The position numbers and the translations under genes were made by a program. Source: Lathyrus oleraceus (taxonomy: Eukaryota; Streptophyta; Magnoliopsida; Fabales; Fabaceae). Taken from it: 64,000 nt of DNA. Positions 36,389 to 48,204 of the stretch are shown here, one piece after another (within the stretch, counting starts at the first letter, position 1; the number at the start of each line of letters is the position of its first letter). Location: NCBI RefSeq assembly GCF_024323335.1, contig NC_066579.1, positions 52,472,771 to 52,536,770 on the forward strand, read 5' to 3'. A model generated the notes under the pieces. It ran no database searches. It was not told the origin of the DNA and saw only the letters and a program-made list of their open reading frames with translations.

Positions 36389-36479
36389 TTTTTGTAGTCA
36401 AGAGTCGTGTTATTAACTCTCTCTCAACACAATATCGATAATTTATATACATATTAACCTAAAGTTTTGATGAATGAAT

Positions 36480-36908
36480 AGTGATGTCAAATTTCTTTAA
36501 GATGGTGAAATTAGAGATGGAAGAATTGGAAAACTTAGAATTGTGATTGCCAGATAGCTTGGGCTGAGAGAAGTTATGTTAGTGATGCAATTTTTCCATT
36601 AAGTGTCCTTAGCTTTATATCTCAACAAGTTTCTAGCCGTCCAAATCTGATGGAAGACATTAACAATGCAAGCCATGACAACAATTTGAATCTGAGATGA
36701 TCAGTCTCCGAGGATAACTATCTTGCAGTCCAAGAATCTGAACTTGAGGTGATCAGTCTCTGAGGATAACTACCTTGCAGTCCAAGAAATTATCAATCTT
36801 TAATTGAATATCAAAAGTATCAGGAAACCAAACGCAAATTTTCTTATCAAAGGAGCAGTCAAAGAAGATATGATTGGATGTTTCAGCATGACTCTTGCAG
36901 AGATCACA

Positions 36909-36915
<7 letters not shown>
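36480..36915 (-). pseudogene. LINE zf-RVT fragment
   Basis: The minus strand reads CDLCKSHAETSNHIFFDCSF near 36910-36850, the CxxC...H...C zinc-binding segment that follows the RT in plant LINEs. A 48-bp tandem duplication (GATCAGTCTC(C/T)GAGGATAAC repeated) lies at about 36690-36790. It is truncated on the right by a TA tract. Confidence 0.65.

Positions 36916-36943
<28 letters not shown>
36910..36943. repeat. (TA)n microsatellite
   Basis: GTGTG followed by about 16 TA units at the edge of the LINE fragment. Confidence 0.9.
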
Positions 36944-36947
<4 letters not shown>

Positions 36948-38282
36948 TATTTTAATATAATATTTTTTTAAAAATATACTCTTTATTTAAATTATTGGAT
37001 TTATAATTTTATAATATTTATAATATTATTTAAAATTTTAATTAAAAAGATCAGTTAAATTTCAATTCAATACACTATAGATAGATGATATTTTAATTTT
37101 ATTTATCAAAATTATGATCGTATATATGTGAAGAAATTATAACTAAAAGGTAAAAATAGATATATGATTAAATACAATAGAAAAAAAATATAACCACCTT
37201 TATGTTAATATATAATAAAAAAAACATAATTAGTTATAAAAAAAATACATAAATACTTACGGAGATGTGATACATGGCTACTATTTAAACACTTTCTTTG
37301 ATACGTGGCTGCAATCTAGAAATTCACTTATTGGTTTCTTTTTTTATTAATATAATTAATATTTAATATAATACGATAATAATATGATTATGACTGCTCT
37401 GTTTTTAATGTTTTATTTTAATTTGTATATTTTGAAGGGAAAGTTCTATTTTGTCACTAATGCCGTCAATTTGCGACTTTTTTTCATTGTAATTTTTAAC
37501 AGCCAATTGATTATTTAAGTCTAAGAAAAAATTATTATTATCGTAACCAAGTGAGAATAATAAAATGTTTTTTTGTGTAATGTGAAAATAAAATAGTTTG
37601 TTCTCTTTTTTGTTTTGTTTTGTTTGGAGAGATGAGCATTTGTTATGTTTATATAGTTAAGAGACAAGGGTGTGGATAATGTTCACGGGTATAGCTATCA
37701 TAGTTTTATTTTCTTATTGTTGAAAAAAATTAGAAATATTTATATAGGATTAGGATAACCAATGGACTTATTTTATTTATATAAAAGCAACATTAATGTT
37801 GTTTTGAAAATCAGGAAAAATATATAAAAATTACTCATTTTCTATAAAACAAATCTCTAAAAATGCCATAAGAACTAGAAAAAAGATTCATAAATACCTC
37901 TAAAATACCACAATTTTACTTGTAAAAATCAAGAAAATACAAATAAAATTTCATTAAAAATTAAATAATTATAAACTTGATAAATCAGTAAAAGTTATCT
38001 TGTTTTATGACTTATGCTTTTACATAAATAAATAAATAATAAACCGTTAGTATATATTAATTGAATTAAATGAGTGTAAACAATAGTTTATATTTTAATT
38101 TTTTATGATAATATTTATTTATATTTATATATTAATGTAAATAAATATTAATAACTATAAATCAACAGTTTTTTACAATTTAGTTTTAGGGATTATCTGA
38201 CTGGATGATTTTACTGGGTTTTCAAGTTACTACTTTGTTTTTTTTTTTTTTTATATTAATATCAAATAATTTTGATATTAAT
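36944..38282. other. AT-rich intergenic DNA, no gene seen
   Basis: Stop-dense on both strands, with runs of A/T and a 14-base T-run near 38240. No repeat boundary was recognised. Confidence 0.6.
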
Positions 38283-39481
38283 GGTGAGCTCGGGCTTATC
38301 ACTGTTCATCTCTTTCAATGGTGATTTCTAGTTGCTATTCCTTGAGCTTGTCTTGAACCTACTCCCAATCAAGCCATCAAATCTCATAAGGAAAAGACAA
38401 AGACGAAGGTTAAGTCATTTGTTCAAGCCCTCAATGGGGTTTGGAACATCCCTACTTAATAGTTACCCTAACCTATCTTAAAAGAAAAATGTATTTTTAT
38501 CACCATTTCGAAAAAGGAATATATTACTGGAGTTGAAGCCTATTAGTACAACCTTCATGAAAGGGTCATCCGACTAAAGAGCTCCACACCCTTATTTGTG
38601 GAAAATTTGTGTCTCAAACGTGTTAGATTTTGGGTTGACATTGTCAAATGGGGAATCATCTCTTTGGAGAAGGGTTTATTTGAATTATTTGTCTCCTATA
38701 TTAAAATGTTATAAGGGTCTAGGATTCGGGAGCTTGTTACCCGGTCACTTGAAGTTATTCCCTTGGTCCAAAGACTTTAATCATTGTTTACAACAATCCA
38801 ACACAGCTCAAATGTGAGTAAGATTTTATGGGTTATTGCAACAATATTGGAGGCCTATGATCCTTTTTTCCATTGCCACTAGTATTTGAACTCCCATATG
38901 CTTTGACGTGGCCTATGTCAAGCCTATGATGGACATGAATTTTGAACGTTATATTAGAGTTCTTGTTGGCATGGATGTTAGTTGTGACATAAGGTATACA
39001 ATTCTGGTAGAACAACAAGGATTTTCCTTTTTCACTTGATTAGAATATGAGAATCTCCATCATTATGTACCTAATATAAAAGATTGGCCACTTCTTAAAA
39101 ATATGTATATTTTCTAACAAAGATGTTGTTATTCCTGCTCAAAGTCAGCTAAACCCAAAAAAAGCAGTTGAAATCAAACAAGTTTTTTTTCCAGAAAAAC
39201 AAAGTAGTTGACTTGTATAGCCTTCTTAACAAGGGTAAACAACAAATAGAACAACCTGAATCAAGTAAGAGACAAAGAGAATTTGTGGAACCCCCAGTTA
39301 TGGTGCAGGTTAAACCTGATTTCGACAAACAAATTTTTACATCGCACATGGAATGCTTGAAAATCCTAGCACATATTGTTGAAGTGAAGGACAATAACTC
39401 TGAAGATATAGATTTTATGGATGTTACACAAGTAATCGAGATCAAAGATAGAATTAAAGAGGTCCACAATAAAATGAGGGA
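38283..39481 (+). pseudogene. LINE ORF1 fragment, DUF4283-type
   Basis: Frames with stops read LPGHLKLFPWSKDFN, TAQM then VRFYGLLQQYWRPMILFSIA, FERYIRVLVGMDVSCDIRY and LEYENLHHYVPN (38720-39080). This is the DUF4283 nucleic-acid-binding region common in plant LINE ORF1 proteins. The following stretch to 39481 (FDKQIFTSHMECLKIL, IEIKDRIKEVHNKM) is open for 105 codons and would be the ORF1 tail. It is cut by the Ogre-type LTR at 39482. Compare the similar fragment at 49806-50640. Confidence 0.78.
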
Positions 39482-42040
39482 TGTCATACCCCAAAATTTA
39501 CGCTCCTTTTTTTCTAACTTTTGCTTAGTTTCGTTTGCATACATGGAATCATATCATGCATCATCATAACTTTAGCATGACCTTTTGCATTTGGTCATTG
39601 GCTCACAAGCACGGTCACATTCTTTGTTTGATCTTAACATTAGGGTTTTTTCACTTTGATTTACTCTTCAACTAACCAAAGCATCAATAAGAGATGATAC
39701 TTTTTTGTTCCTTTGTTCATATAGGTGATTGTGCCTCAATTCAAGACAAAACAAATGTCATTTTGGTCAAGAAAGATGCAAGTGTGATTCATTGGTTCAA
39801 GGTTGGTTCATGTGTTTATTTCCATACCATCTTTAAGCCATCCTCAATATCATTCAAGCCTTAATCGAGTTCTCTTCAAGGGATGCTCATTACATCATCA
39901 TTTTAGCTTCAGATGCAAGAGAACTTCAAGTTTGCATAAGTTGGTACAAGTTTTGTGGACTAAATTTGCAAGTATGGTTTACTTTTGGTCCAAACCCCAT
40001 AACTTCTTCAATTTTCAACCAATTGACAAGTTTCTTTGCGCCAAATATTCATAATGAGTTCCTTTACAACTTTTCTTCGAGGCTCAAGCATCAATTCAAC
40101 CCTTAAGGACCTCAATTTTGGAAAGGTCCAAGTTGCCAAATTGGGCCAAAACCTTGTCATGACCCCCACTTGGCAGCCATGCCATTTTCACACGAATTCC
40201 AGATTTGATTGACATGTGTGAGCTTCCCATTTAATTTCCTATAAATAGGGGAGTGATTTTCCTTTATTTTCAAGCTTTAGAAACCCAAAAAGCCCTGCTA
40301 CACTTGAGCTCGAAACCACCAAAAACCAGTTAACTGGTCCATCGAATCAAGCTCATTTTGCTTCGAATCTTTGCCCATAACTCATCATCGACATCATCTG
40401 AAGCTAACTGAACCATTACAGTGCTTTGAAACTCCTTGGAACCAGACTTCCAATTTCACCATTGTTGACCTTTGAAGCTTCAACTAGAAAGGTAGCTACG
40501 AGTTAAATTCCTGAGCAAACAAGTTACCACTCTCTTCGTCTTGGTTCACTGATCAAAAGCCATATATTACCTATAATTTATATTATGTATCCATTATTTA
40601 ATTTTACTTTGAAGAACTAAGGTTCTTTTTATTATTGGGCAAATTCTCTTTGCTCATAGCCAATCAATGACTCTGAAGCAAAGAGACGTGAACGATGATG
40701 GATGTTGTTGCTGAAACGTGTGAGGTTTTGGCCAAAAACATCGAGTTCATAATATTGCATAAATCAAAGGGAGGTTGAAGAAGAAGTGTTTCACGCGTGA
40801 TTCAAACCTTCCAGCCAATGGGATTACGCCAACGTTTTTTTTTTAAAATTGGCTAGTTGTTGACGTCTTTTTCAAATATTTCTTTTCTTTTCTTTTTCTT
40901 TTTTATTTCCTTTTATTCTCTGATTTAATTTTGATTGATTTTTAATTCATTTTTCATCCAAATTTTTACATAAAGTCCATACAAATATTTTGCATCTCAT
41001 ATATATTTTTTCATAATTTTTAAAATCATTTTAGCATTTAATTTATATTTTACTCTCATTTTATTTTTAATTTCATTTTTGATTTTATTTATAATCATTT
41101 TTAAATATTTGTGCATCCAACTTTTGAGATCATTCCATTTGTATTATTCTTGACTTCTCATAATTTTTTTAACCATTTCTTTTACATTTTACATTTGTTT
41201 TGAATTTTCCTCTTAATTTCCATTTTAAATCCTTTTAAAAAAATATTTTTAATTCAATCTTGTTCAGTTTTTGTTTTGACTTGAGTGGTTGATTGGTTGA
41301 TGAGATCTTCAAAATTTCAAATCATTGATAGATGGTGTCTTGGTTGATTCAATATTCTCTAATTCAATATGTTGATATATGATCATTTGATCATATTTTT
41401 GACATTTTGAGTTAGTGATAGGTTATCCCCTTGGTGTAACATATGTTTGAGTCCTTTGACTTGTTGATGGATTATCCCAATGTGATGACTTGAATTTTCC
41501 TTCTAACATCTAACACCTAACATCTAACTTCTAACCTCTAACACTTTACATTCTTGCAATTTATATTCTTGCAATTTACTTTTATGTCTCATTATTCATC
41601 ATCTCACTTCATACATTATTCATCTTGTTCTATTCATCTTATGCTTGGTTTGATTGACAATATCAATGAATCAAAACATGATAAAATGGATATACTTAAT
41701 CCTTAAGACCCATGCTTGACTTGGAGTGATGTTGAAGACTTAGGACTTTGGACTTAGGACTTAGACATATGCTTGATTTGGAGTGACTTCTTTGTACACA
41801 TTCCGTTTGTCTTTGTCAAGTGACCATAAGTCTCTTAGTCACATGATGAGACTTGTCTCTGTTACTTTGGAGATCAAACTTCCCAACAGGTACAAGACCT
41901 CAAGCTCAAGTCAAGGCATCAACCATCTGCCTCATCACCATAGAACATCCCTGAGAATATGTTTTAATAACTTGTCAGACATTGACAAGGATTGCATGTC
42001 ATGAGCCATGGTATGATTAATCATTCTATCTATGTCTATA
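39482..42040 (+). mobile_element. Ogre-type LTR, 3'-truncated
   Basis: It starts TGTCATACCCCAAAATTT, the same terminus as the minus-strand LTR that begins at 62887 (TGTCATACCCCAAAATTT there too). TATAAATAG is at 40240-40248, followed by a transcribed-leader-like stretch and long T-rich DNA. No GTATGACA end or target duplication was found before LINE sequence begins near 42065, so its right end is deleted. The right boundary is approximate. Confidence 0.78.
40240..40248 (+). promoter_or_regulatory. TATA box of the Ogre-type LTR
   Basis: TATAAATAGGGG, about 760 bp into the LTR. Transcription likely starts about 30 bp downstream. Confidence 0.6.
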
Positions 42041-42064
42041 CCTGACCTACATCTCTACTTAAAT

Positions 42065-43480
42065 CCATAGACCAAGCTTGTAGAAACTTCATCAAGAGTG
42101 GGGATGTAACTAAAAGATAACTTGTAACTATTGCTTGGAAGAAGATCTGTAAACCTAAATCTCACGGTGGACTTGGGATTAGATCCTTGAAATGTCTAAA
42201 TGAAGCTTACAATTTAAAATTGGGATAAAATTTAATGAATAGTTTGGACTCTTGGGTCTTACTTTTGAAATCTAGAATTCTTAGACCTTTTGGAACCATC
42301 AACCACCATATTTTTTCTTATATGTTGCACAAATTTAAATATGAGTTTTCCCTTCTTTTGGTCAAAAAATCTTGGTTGTTGGGGGATGAAACCTCTATCA
42401 ATTTTTGGAGGGATGCTTGGTGTGGAGACCCTTTTGATTCATTCAACAAGCAGGCATATTCTTGTTTCTTTATCCATTGATGATAACTCTTATGTAGAAG
42501 ATTTCATTCAAAATAACCAGTGGTATTTTCCTCCGGATTGGATACACATTTTTCCTTTCTTGCTCCAAAGAGTTATGGTGATTTCATTTACAAACACTCA
42601 GATTCATGATTGATTGATTTGTCATGATTCGGCTTATGGTGATTTATCGATTGATGGGGCTTATTTATTCAAAGCTCATTCATCTCAACCTATTGATTGG
42701 GCCAAAGTTATATGGAATCGAGTTATCCTCCCTTAAAATCCATGTTTTTTGAAGGCTTATGCATCAACATGTCCCTACAAATGACATACTTCAATCTAGG
42801 GGATATTATTTGCTTCCACTTGCAGTCTGTGTAAGTCTCACTTGGAAACCTCTGCTCATTTTTTCTGTATGTGTGTTTTTGGAGCCAAGTTGTTGAGATG
42901 ACTTGGCAGAATAATTGGTAGGAACTTGATTTTCATAGACTTGGATGAATTATGGAATTTATGTATTGCAGGTATGAATCCTAAGATAATTCTTGTTCTT
43001 AAAGTTGCTAGTATTTTCTTGATCAACTGTTTTGTCGGCTAGAAACATGGCTTGCTTCAACAACAAAATTACTCATTTCTATGCCATAATTTCCAACATT
43101 TTGGCTCAAATAATGTTAAATGGTAACAACTATGTATCAACAACTACTTCATCTATGCATGATTTCTCTCTTATTAAGGCCTTAAATGTTACTATTCATC
43201 CTCATCGAACTCCTACAATTAAGGAGGTCATTTCGAACCCGCATATTCTTAACTGGATCAAGTGCAATTGTGACGGTGCATTCACCATCTCCCCCTGCCA
43301 CTAGTTCATAAGGTATATTTAAGGATAACAAAGGTGATTTTATTTTGGCTTTTGCTGAAAATATTCTTTAGAATTGCTCTTTGCATGCTGAATTTTATAC
43401 CGTCATACGAGCTATTAAGGTTGCAAAGGACAAACACTCATTAACGAACTCTTGTCTCATGATTATTGCAAATATGCATT
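42065..43480 (+). pseudogene. LINE ORF2 3' part: RT end, zf-RVT, RNase H
   Basis: It reads LVTIAWKKICKPKSHGGLGI with LNEAYNLKLG (42115-42230), SWLLGDETSINFWRDAWCGDP (in two pieces: SWLLGDETSI, NFWRDAWCGDP; 42370-42435), a zf-RVT region (42780-42880: CSLCKSHLETSAHFFCMC) and RNase H start NWIKCNCDGAFT (43250-43285) with LHAEFYTVIRAIKVA (43380-43425). Stops throughout. It may belong to the same LINE as 38283-39481, but about 3 kb of ORF2 is missing between them. Confidence 0.8.
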
Positions 43481-43514
43481 TATACATTTTTTACACACAC
43501 ACATACACACACGC

Positions 43515-43858
<344 letters not shown>

Positions 43859-44600
43859 TTAATAGTTTATTTTTAAAATTTTAACAATAAACATGACAAT
43901 AATTGATCAAATTAATAAATTTCTTAATAATATTAGAAAATATATAGAATTTCAATACCAAAATTGATTAAAAAAATGACAATAATTATATATTTATAAA
44001 TGAAAAAGCCAAAATTTATAAATTAATTAAAAACAAAAATTTTAAATTTTAAAATAAAATATTTAAATTTTAAAATTAATAAAAAATAATCAAAACTTAA
44101 ATTAAATATATATCTTACAAAAGACATGCATACATAATATTAAAAGAATTTAGTTGAAATATACAAATTTAGTTGAAATACACTGACAATTTTTTTTATA
44201 CAATTAATTAATCACAAACGTTGGATATTATGAAAAATTTGACTTTTATTATAATCACTTATAAAATAATAATACAAACGAATATGGTGATGAATTGACC
44301 ATTTTTATATCTGTAATTACAAGTTTTTTGTTGGGAGAATGTTATTTTTAACTAAAAAATAATAAATCAGAATTAAAATTAAATCTATATTCTACATAAG
44401 ATATAGATAAGATTAAAAAGGAATTACAAGTCTTTATTTGTTGAGGAATGTTCTTTTTTCAATGAAAATTGAGTTGTTGCAACAAAAACAAAACAAAAAG
44501 AACAAAAAATAATAAAACGTTTACTTTCAATAAAAGTGCGTGAATAAACGCACTGGTCCATGCGGGTATTATTTCTTTGAACGTAACAGTAACTTCCAAA
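43859..44600. other. AT-rich upstream region of the Nudix gene
   Basis: No gene or repeat boundary recognised. Very A/T-rich until about 44550, after which GC content rises into the promoter. Confidence 0.6.
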
Positions 44601-44624
44601 CACAGCTGTTAAAAAAAAAACAAG

Positions 44625-44703
44625 TTCCACGCGCATCTGTCAAAATAAAAATACAAATTCCACGCGCAGACACGTGTTCAGGAACAGGTAGATACATATA
44701 TAT
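44625..44703 (+). promoter_or_regulatory. Promoter of the Nudix gene: two CGCG elements, G-box, TATA
   Basis: The decamer TTCCACGCGC occurs twice (44625-44634 and 44658-44667), each with a CACGCG core of the type bound by calmodulin-binding CAMTA factors. CACGTG, a G-box/ABRE core, is at 44671-44676, and TATATAT is at 44697-44703, about 50 bp before the first in-frame ATG. The spacing fits a compact, stress- or calcium-responsive plant promoter. Motif identity is seen; factor binding is inferred. Confidence 0.6.
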
Positions 44704-44857
44704 CCAACATCGTTCGTTGGTTTAAAACACAACACAAATTCATTCATTCATGTCTGTTTCTTCCGCTTCTTCTTCATCATCTTCTCAAAATCATAATTTT
44801 CTTCTCATTCTCTCTTTCATTTTTCACATCAACAAAAAAAACAACAAAAACGTTGTA

Positions 44858-46742
44858 ATGGGTCTTTTACTTTCAAGGAGTTTGGCTTGCAAGTTCTTTT
44901 ACCCTTTGCTTTTTTCTAAGGATGTTCATAATGATTTCTTTCCTCAACAATTGGAAAACATGATCAGTTTGGTCTCTCCTCGAACTGGAAGACATTTGCA
45001 GCGATATGAAAAAGGGTGTCGCCAAGTTGTGGGGTGTGTTTCTCTATCTCTTTTTTCTTTCTCTTGTGATTTGTTCTTTTGGGGTTTCTTAAAAATTGGA
45101 TTTTTAATGTTTGGAGTTGAATATAATGAACAGATTTTGAAAATTTTGAAAATTTTAAGGTTTTTGTCTATTGTGCTTTTAATGTTAGGAATTGAGGATG
45201 GTTGACAAATATTGACAATTTTAAGGGTTTTTCTCAATTGGGGTTTCTTAAAATTTGAATTTTTAATGCTTGGAATTGAAGATGATTGATAATTTTAAGG
45301 GGCTTTCTCAATTGGGGTTTCTTAAATTTTGAATTTTTAATGTTTGGAATTGAGGATGATTGACAATTTTAAAAGGGTTTTTCTCATTTGAGGATGATTG
45401 AAAATTTTAAGGGTTTTCTCAATTGGGTTTTAATTCTTAATGATTTCAAAGTGTGCCCTTCTATTTGATTATTGAATCATTTGAAGGAAAAGGAAAATAA
45501 AAATATTTTATTTTAACAAAAAATTAATTTTTTTTTTTTTAATTCAATTTGAATTTGACTTTATTGTTGTTTGATGTATATGAATTGAATTGTTAATCTG
45601 ACTTTTTATTGTGTTTTTTTTAAATGAACAGATGCATACCTTACAGATACAAAAGCAATGGAACCCAAGAAAATGAAATAGAAGTTCTTTTGATTAGTGC
45701 TCAAAAGGGTAGTGGAATGCAATTCCCAAAGGTATTGTTTGTTTCTTCCTCAAAAACTTATTTTCAAACTTTCAAACTTTTTATTGTTTGTGTTTCTAAC
45801 ATGTTCTTTGTTGTTTTGGTCTCAGGGTGGTTGGGAAAGTGATGAATCCATGGAACAAGCTGCTTTGAGAGAAACCATAGAAGAAGCTGGGGTTATTGGA
45901 AGTGTTGAAGTAAGTACTTGAAATCACTTTTATTTGCAATCACTTTTTTTTAATCAAATAATTTGTCCTTTGATTCTTACTTTATTTGTGTGTATTTGGT
46001 TGTTTTTCTTGCAGAGTAATTTGGGTAAATGGTATTATAAGAGCAAAAGGCAACCCATTATGCATGAAGGATACATGTTTCCTTTGCTTGTTAGCAAGGA
46101 GTTGGATAATTGGCCAGAAATGAACTTAAGAAAAAGAAAATGGGTAAGTGTATATTCATCTTCCTAATTACAATATCCTAATCACGATTTTTCACAATTG
46201 CACCGCGATTCATGATATTGCAGAGAATCACACTCAAATTCAACTTTCGCAACCTCAATCAATTTCACCGAACCTTGAGGTTGCAATCAAATCACAATTT
46301 AGAATCTGTATTTATTAAAGTCAAGCGATTTTAATAATATCTAATGCTTATGATTGATTGATTTGACTTTCTAAAAAAAGTAACTCCATCCCGACCTTAT
46401 TTTTAAAAAAAGTTCATTTTATAAATAAATTGAATAATCAATGTATCTGATCTATATACGATTATAATTCAAATACACTCATTATTTGATATATCTAAGT
46501 GAACTTTCTTTTTATAAAAAAAGATAGCGGGAGAATTACCCTGACGGTGCATATGAATTAAATTTATCTTTAATCTATTTTTTTAATCAAGTGGCGTTTT
46601 ATAAATTTGTGTCCTAAAGTTTTTTTTTTCCATTTGTATGATGCAGTTGAGTGTGGATGAAGCAAAAGAAATATGCCCATATGCATGGATGAAGGAAGCT
46701 TTAGATGAATTGGTTAGTAGACAAACAACCAATTCAATCTAA
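44858..46742 (+). CDS. Nudix hydrolase, NUDT4/17/18/21-like, five exons
   Basis: Exons 44858-45033, 45632-45731, 45826-45909, 46015-46143 and 46647-46742 are bounded by GT/AG introns and join in frame to 194 codons plus TAA. Residues 36-59 (ISLVSPRTGRHLQRYEKG) and CIPYRYK open the domain. The Nudix box is complete at 93-115: Gly93, Glu99, Arg107-Glu108, Glu111-Glu112, Gly114. HEGYMFPLLV follows it and WMKEALDEL closes the domain. The plant NUDT4/17/18/21 group is most similar; such enzymes cleave phosphoanhydride bonds in nucleoside and inositol pyrophosphates using Mg2+ bound by the box glutamates. The start is uncertain: an in-frame ATG at 44750 would add 36 Ser/Asn-rich residues. I prefer 44858 because family members start close to it. 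It is the only intact host gene seen. Confidence 0.93.
45050..45440 (+). repeat. Minisatellite in intron 1 of the Nudix gene, about 75-bp units
   Basis: Units containing TTCTCAATTGGGGTTTCTT, then TTTTTAATGxTTGGAATTGA and GATGATTGAxAATTTTAA start near 45233, 45307 and 45383 (spacing 74 and 76). More diverged copies lie upstream from about 45078 and a truncated one near 45417. It lies wholly inside the intron. Confidence 0.85.
46249..46284. repeat. Short perfect inverted repeat in intron 4
   Basis: GCAACCTCAA (46249-46258) and its exact complement TTGAGGTTGC (46275-46284) are separated by 16 bases and could form a hairpin in the pre-mRNA. Confidence 0.8.
46383..46536. mobile_element. Stowaway-like MITE in intron 4 of the Nudix gene
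   Basis: TA dinucleotides (46381-46382, 46537-46538) flank a 154-bp AT-rich unit with imperfect terminal inverted repeats: ACTCCATCCCG at the left and CGGGAGAAT at the right, extended by mirrored TTTTTAAAAAAAGTTCA / GAACTTTCTTTTTATAA. It has no coding capacity. Such Tc1/mariner MITEs are common in plant introns. Confidence 0.7.
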
Positions 46743-47110
46743 GTTTTTTAGGTTATAAAATCATAGGCATTCTCTTCTCTCTTGCTTTTGGAATCTACAA
46801 AGTGGTAGAACGGGAGCACTTAAAAGACATTTGGACATAGAAAATGAAATCAAAAATCAAGAATTGGGAAATTGTGCAACACAAGAGTTTGTCAATTTGT
46901 TGTCCCTTTGGATTTGTTCATGTCTTCAAATTTGCATGTGAGTTGGCAAGATCAGCAGCAAGTTATGAGTTGTTAGAGTGTAGTTGAGATCTAACTATAG
47001 AAAATCTTTGTAGATGTACAAAAGGGTGGGTCAATTCATTCATTATTTCATTCAATTCATTCTTTGGCAATGTATGTAATAAGCTATAAGCTATGTGTAA
47101 TACTACACTC
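46743..47110 (+). terminator. 3' untranslated region and poly(A) region of the Nudix gene
   Basis: After TAA at 46742 the sequence stays mixed in composition to about 47110. TTTGGCAATGTATGTAATAAG (47052-47072; AATAAG and TGTAA) and GTGTAATAC near 47096 are plant-type poly(A) signals. The exact end cannot be set. Confidence 0.45.
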
Positions 47111-48163
47111 TTCTAATTTGCTGTTGAAGACTATAATTGGTTTCTATTGCTATCTCACTTTGATTTGCCACATTTTTGTTCTTTTGTTTGAAATTATACT
47201 TTTGAAACTATACAAGACTATATTACTTTGATCGGCATCATCATGTTTGGATTGAAGTAACATGATGAGATGAGATGAACTGGATTAAGTTTATGCTTGA
47301 TTGAATTGATAGATAAAAGATGGAGTGGAACTTAACATGCATTCTGTTTTGGTTTGGACACATTGCTCTAAAACCATGAAATCTCTAGTGGCTTCATAGG
47401 AAGATAGCCGACTATCATAATTGTTATTCGTGTCCTTAAATTTGATATCAGTGCACAACTAAATAAACTATTCTACACAACTATCAATTAAACTGGTTTA
47501 ATAGATTATCTTTAATTTATAGATTATCTTTAATCTTATTCCCTTTGATTTAGGAGAAATTTATTCTATTTTTTTAAATAATCATGTTTTCAAAATAAAT
47601 TTCAAAATAATTATTTTTCAAAAAAAATACCAAACTAATCATCTTTCAAAACAAGTGGTGTAGTCAAATCCATTCGCGCATTCATATAGGTCAGGTGATT
47701 GCATGTGATACAGATTCTCTAGGAAAATGCGTCAGAGAAAGTGGGTTACTGTGTACAAAAGTTGATATGATAGTGAGTTACTGTGTACAAAAGTTGATAT
47801 GATAAGACAGTAACCAAAGACAGTGGTTACTGTATGCAAAAATTGTATGTATGCGCATCACAGACAATGGTCTATGTACAAAAGTTGTATAAATGAGTTA
47901 ATAGATCTGATAGCATCTTTTGTCGGTGAATTTTTTTTGTTTGAAACACAATGAGTTTTTTTTTTTGAAAATATAATTATTTTAAAATTTATTTTGAAAA
48001 ATATAGTTATTTTAAAAAAACTCAATTTAAATTTATTCAATTATATCATAAAATATTAAAAAATGGAATTGAATTTTTGTATTACATTCTACTATGTATT
48101 CTCCATTTTATATTGTTCATCTAAACGTATAAATATTCATACAGAACCTTTACTCTAATTTGA

Positions 48164-48204
<41 letters not shown>

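Noticed and set aside
44424..44636. Minus-strand 70-residue frame upstream of the Nudix gene
   Set aside because: It overlaps the promoter elements, is low in complexity and has no recognisable domain.
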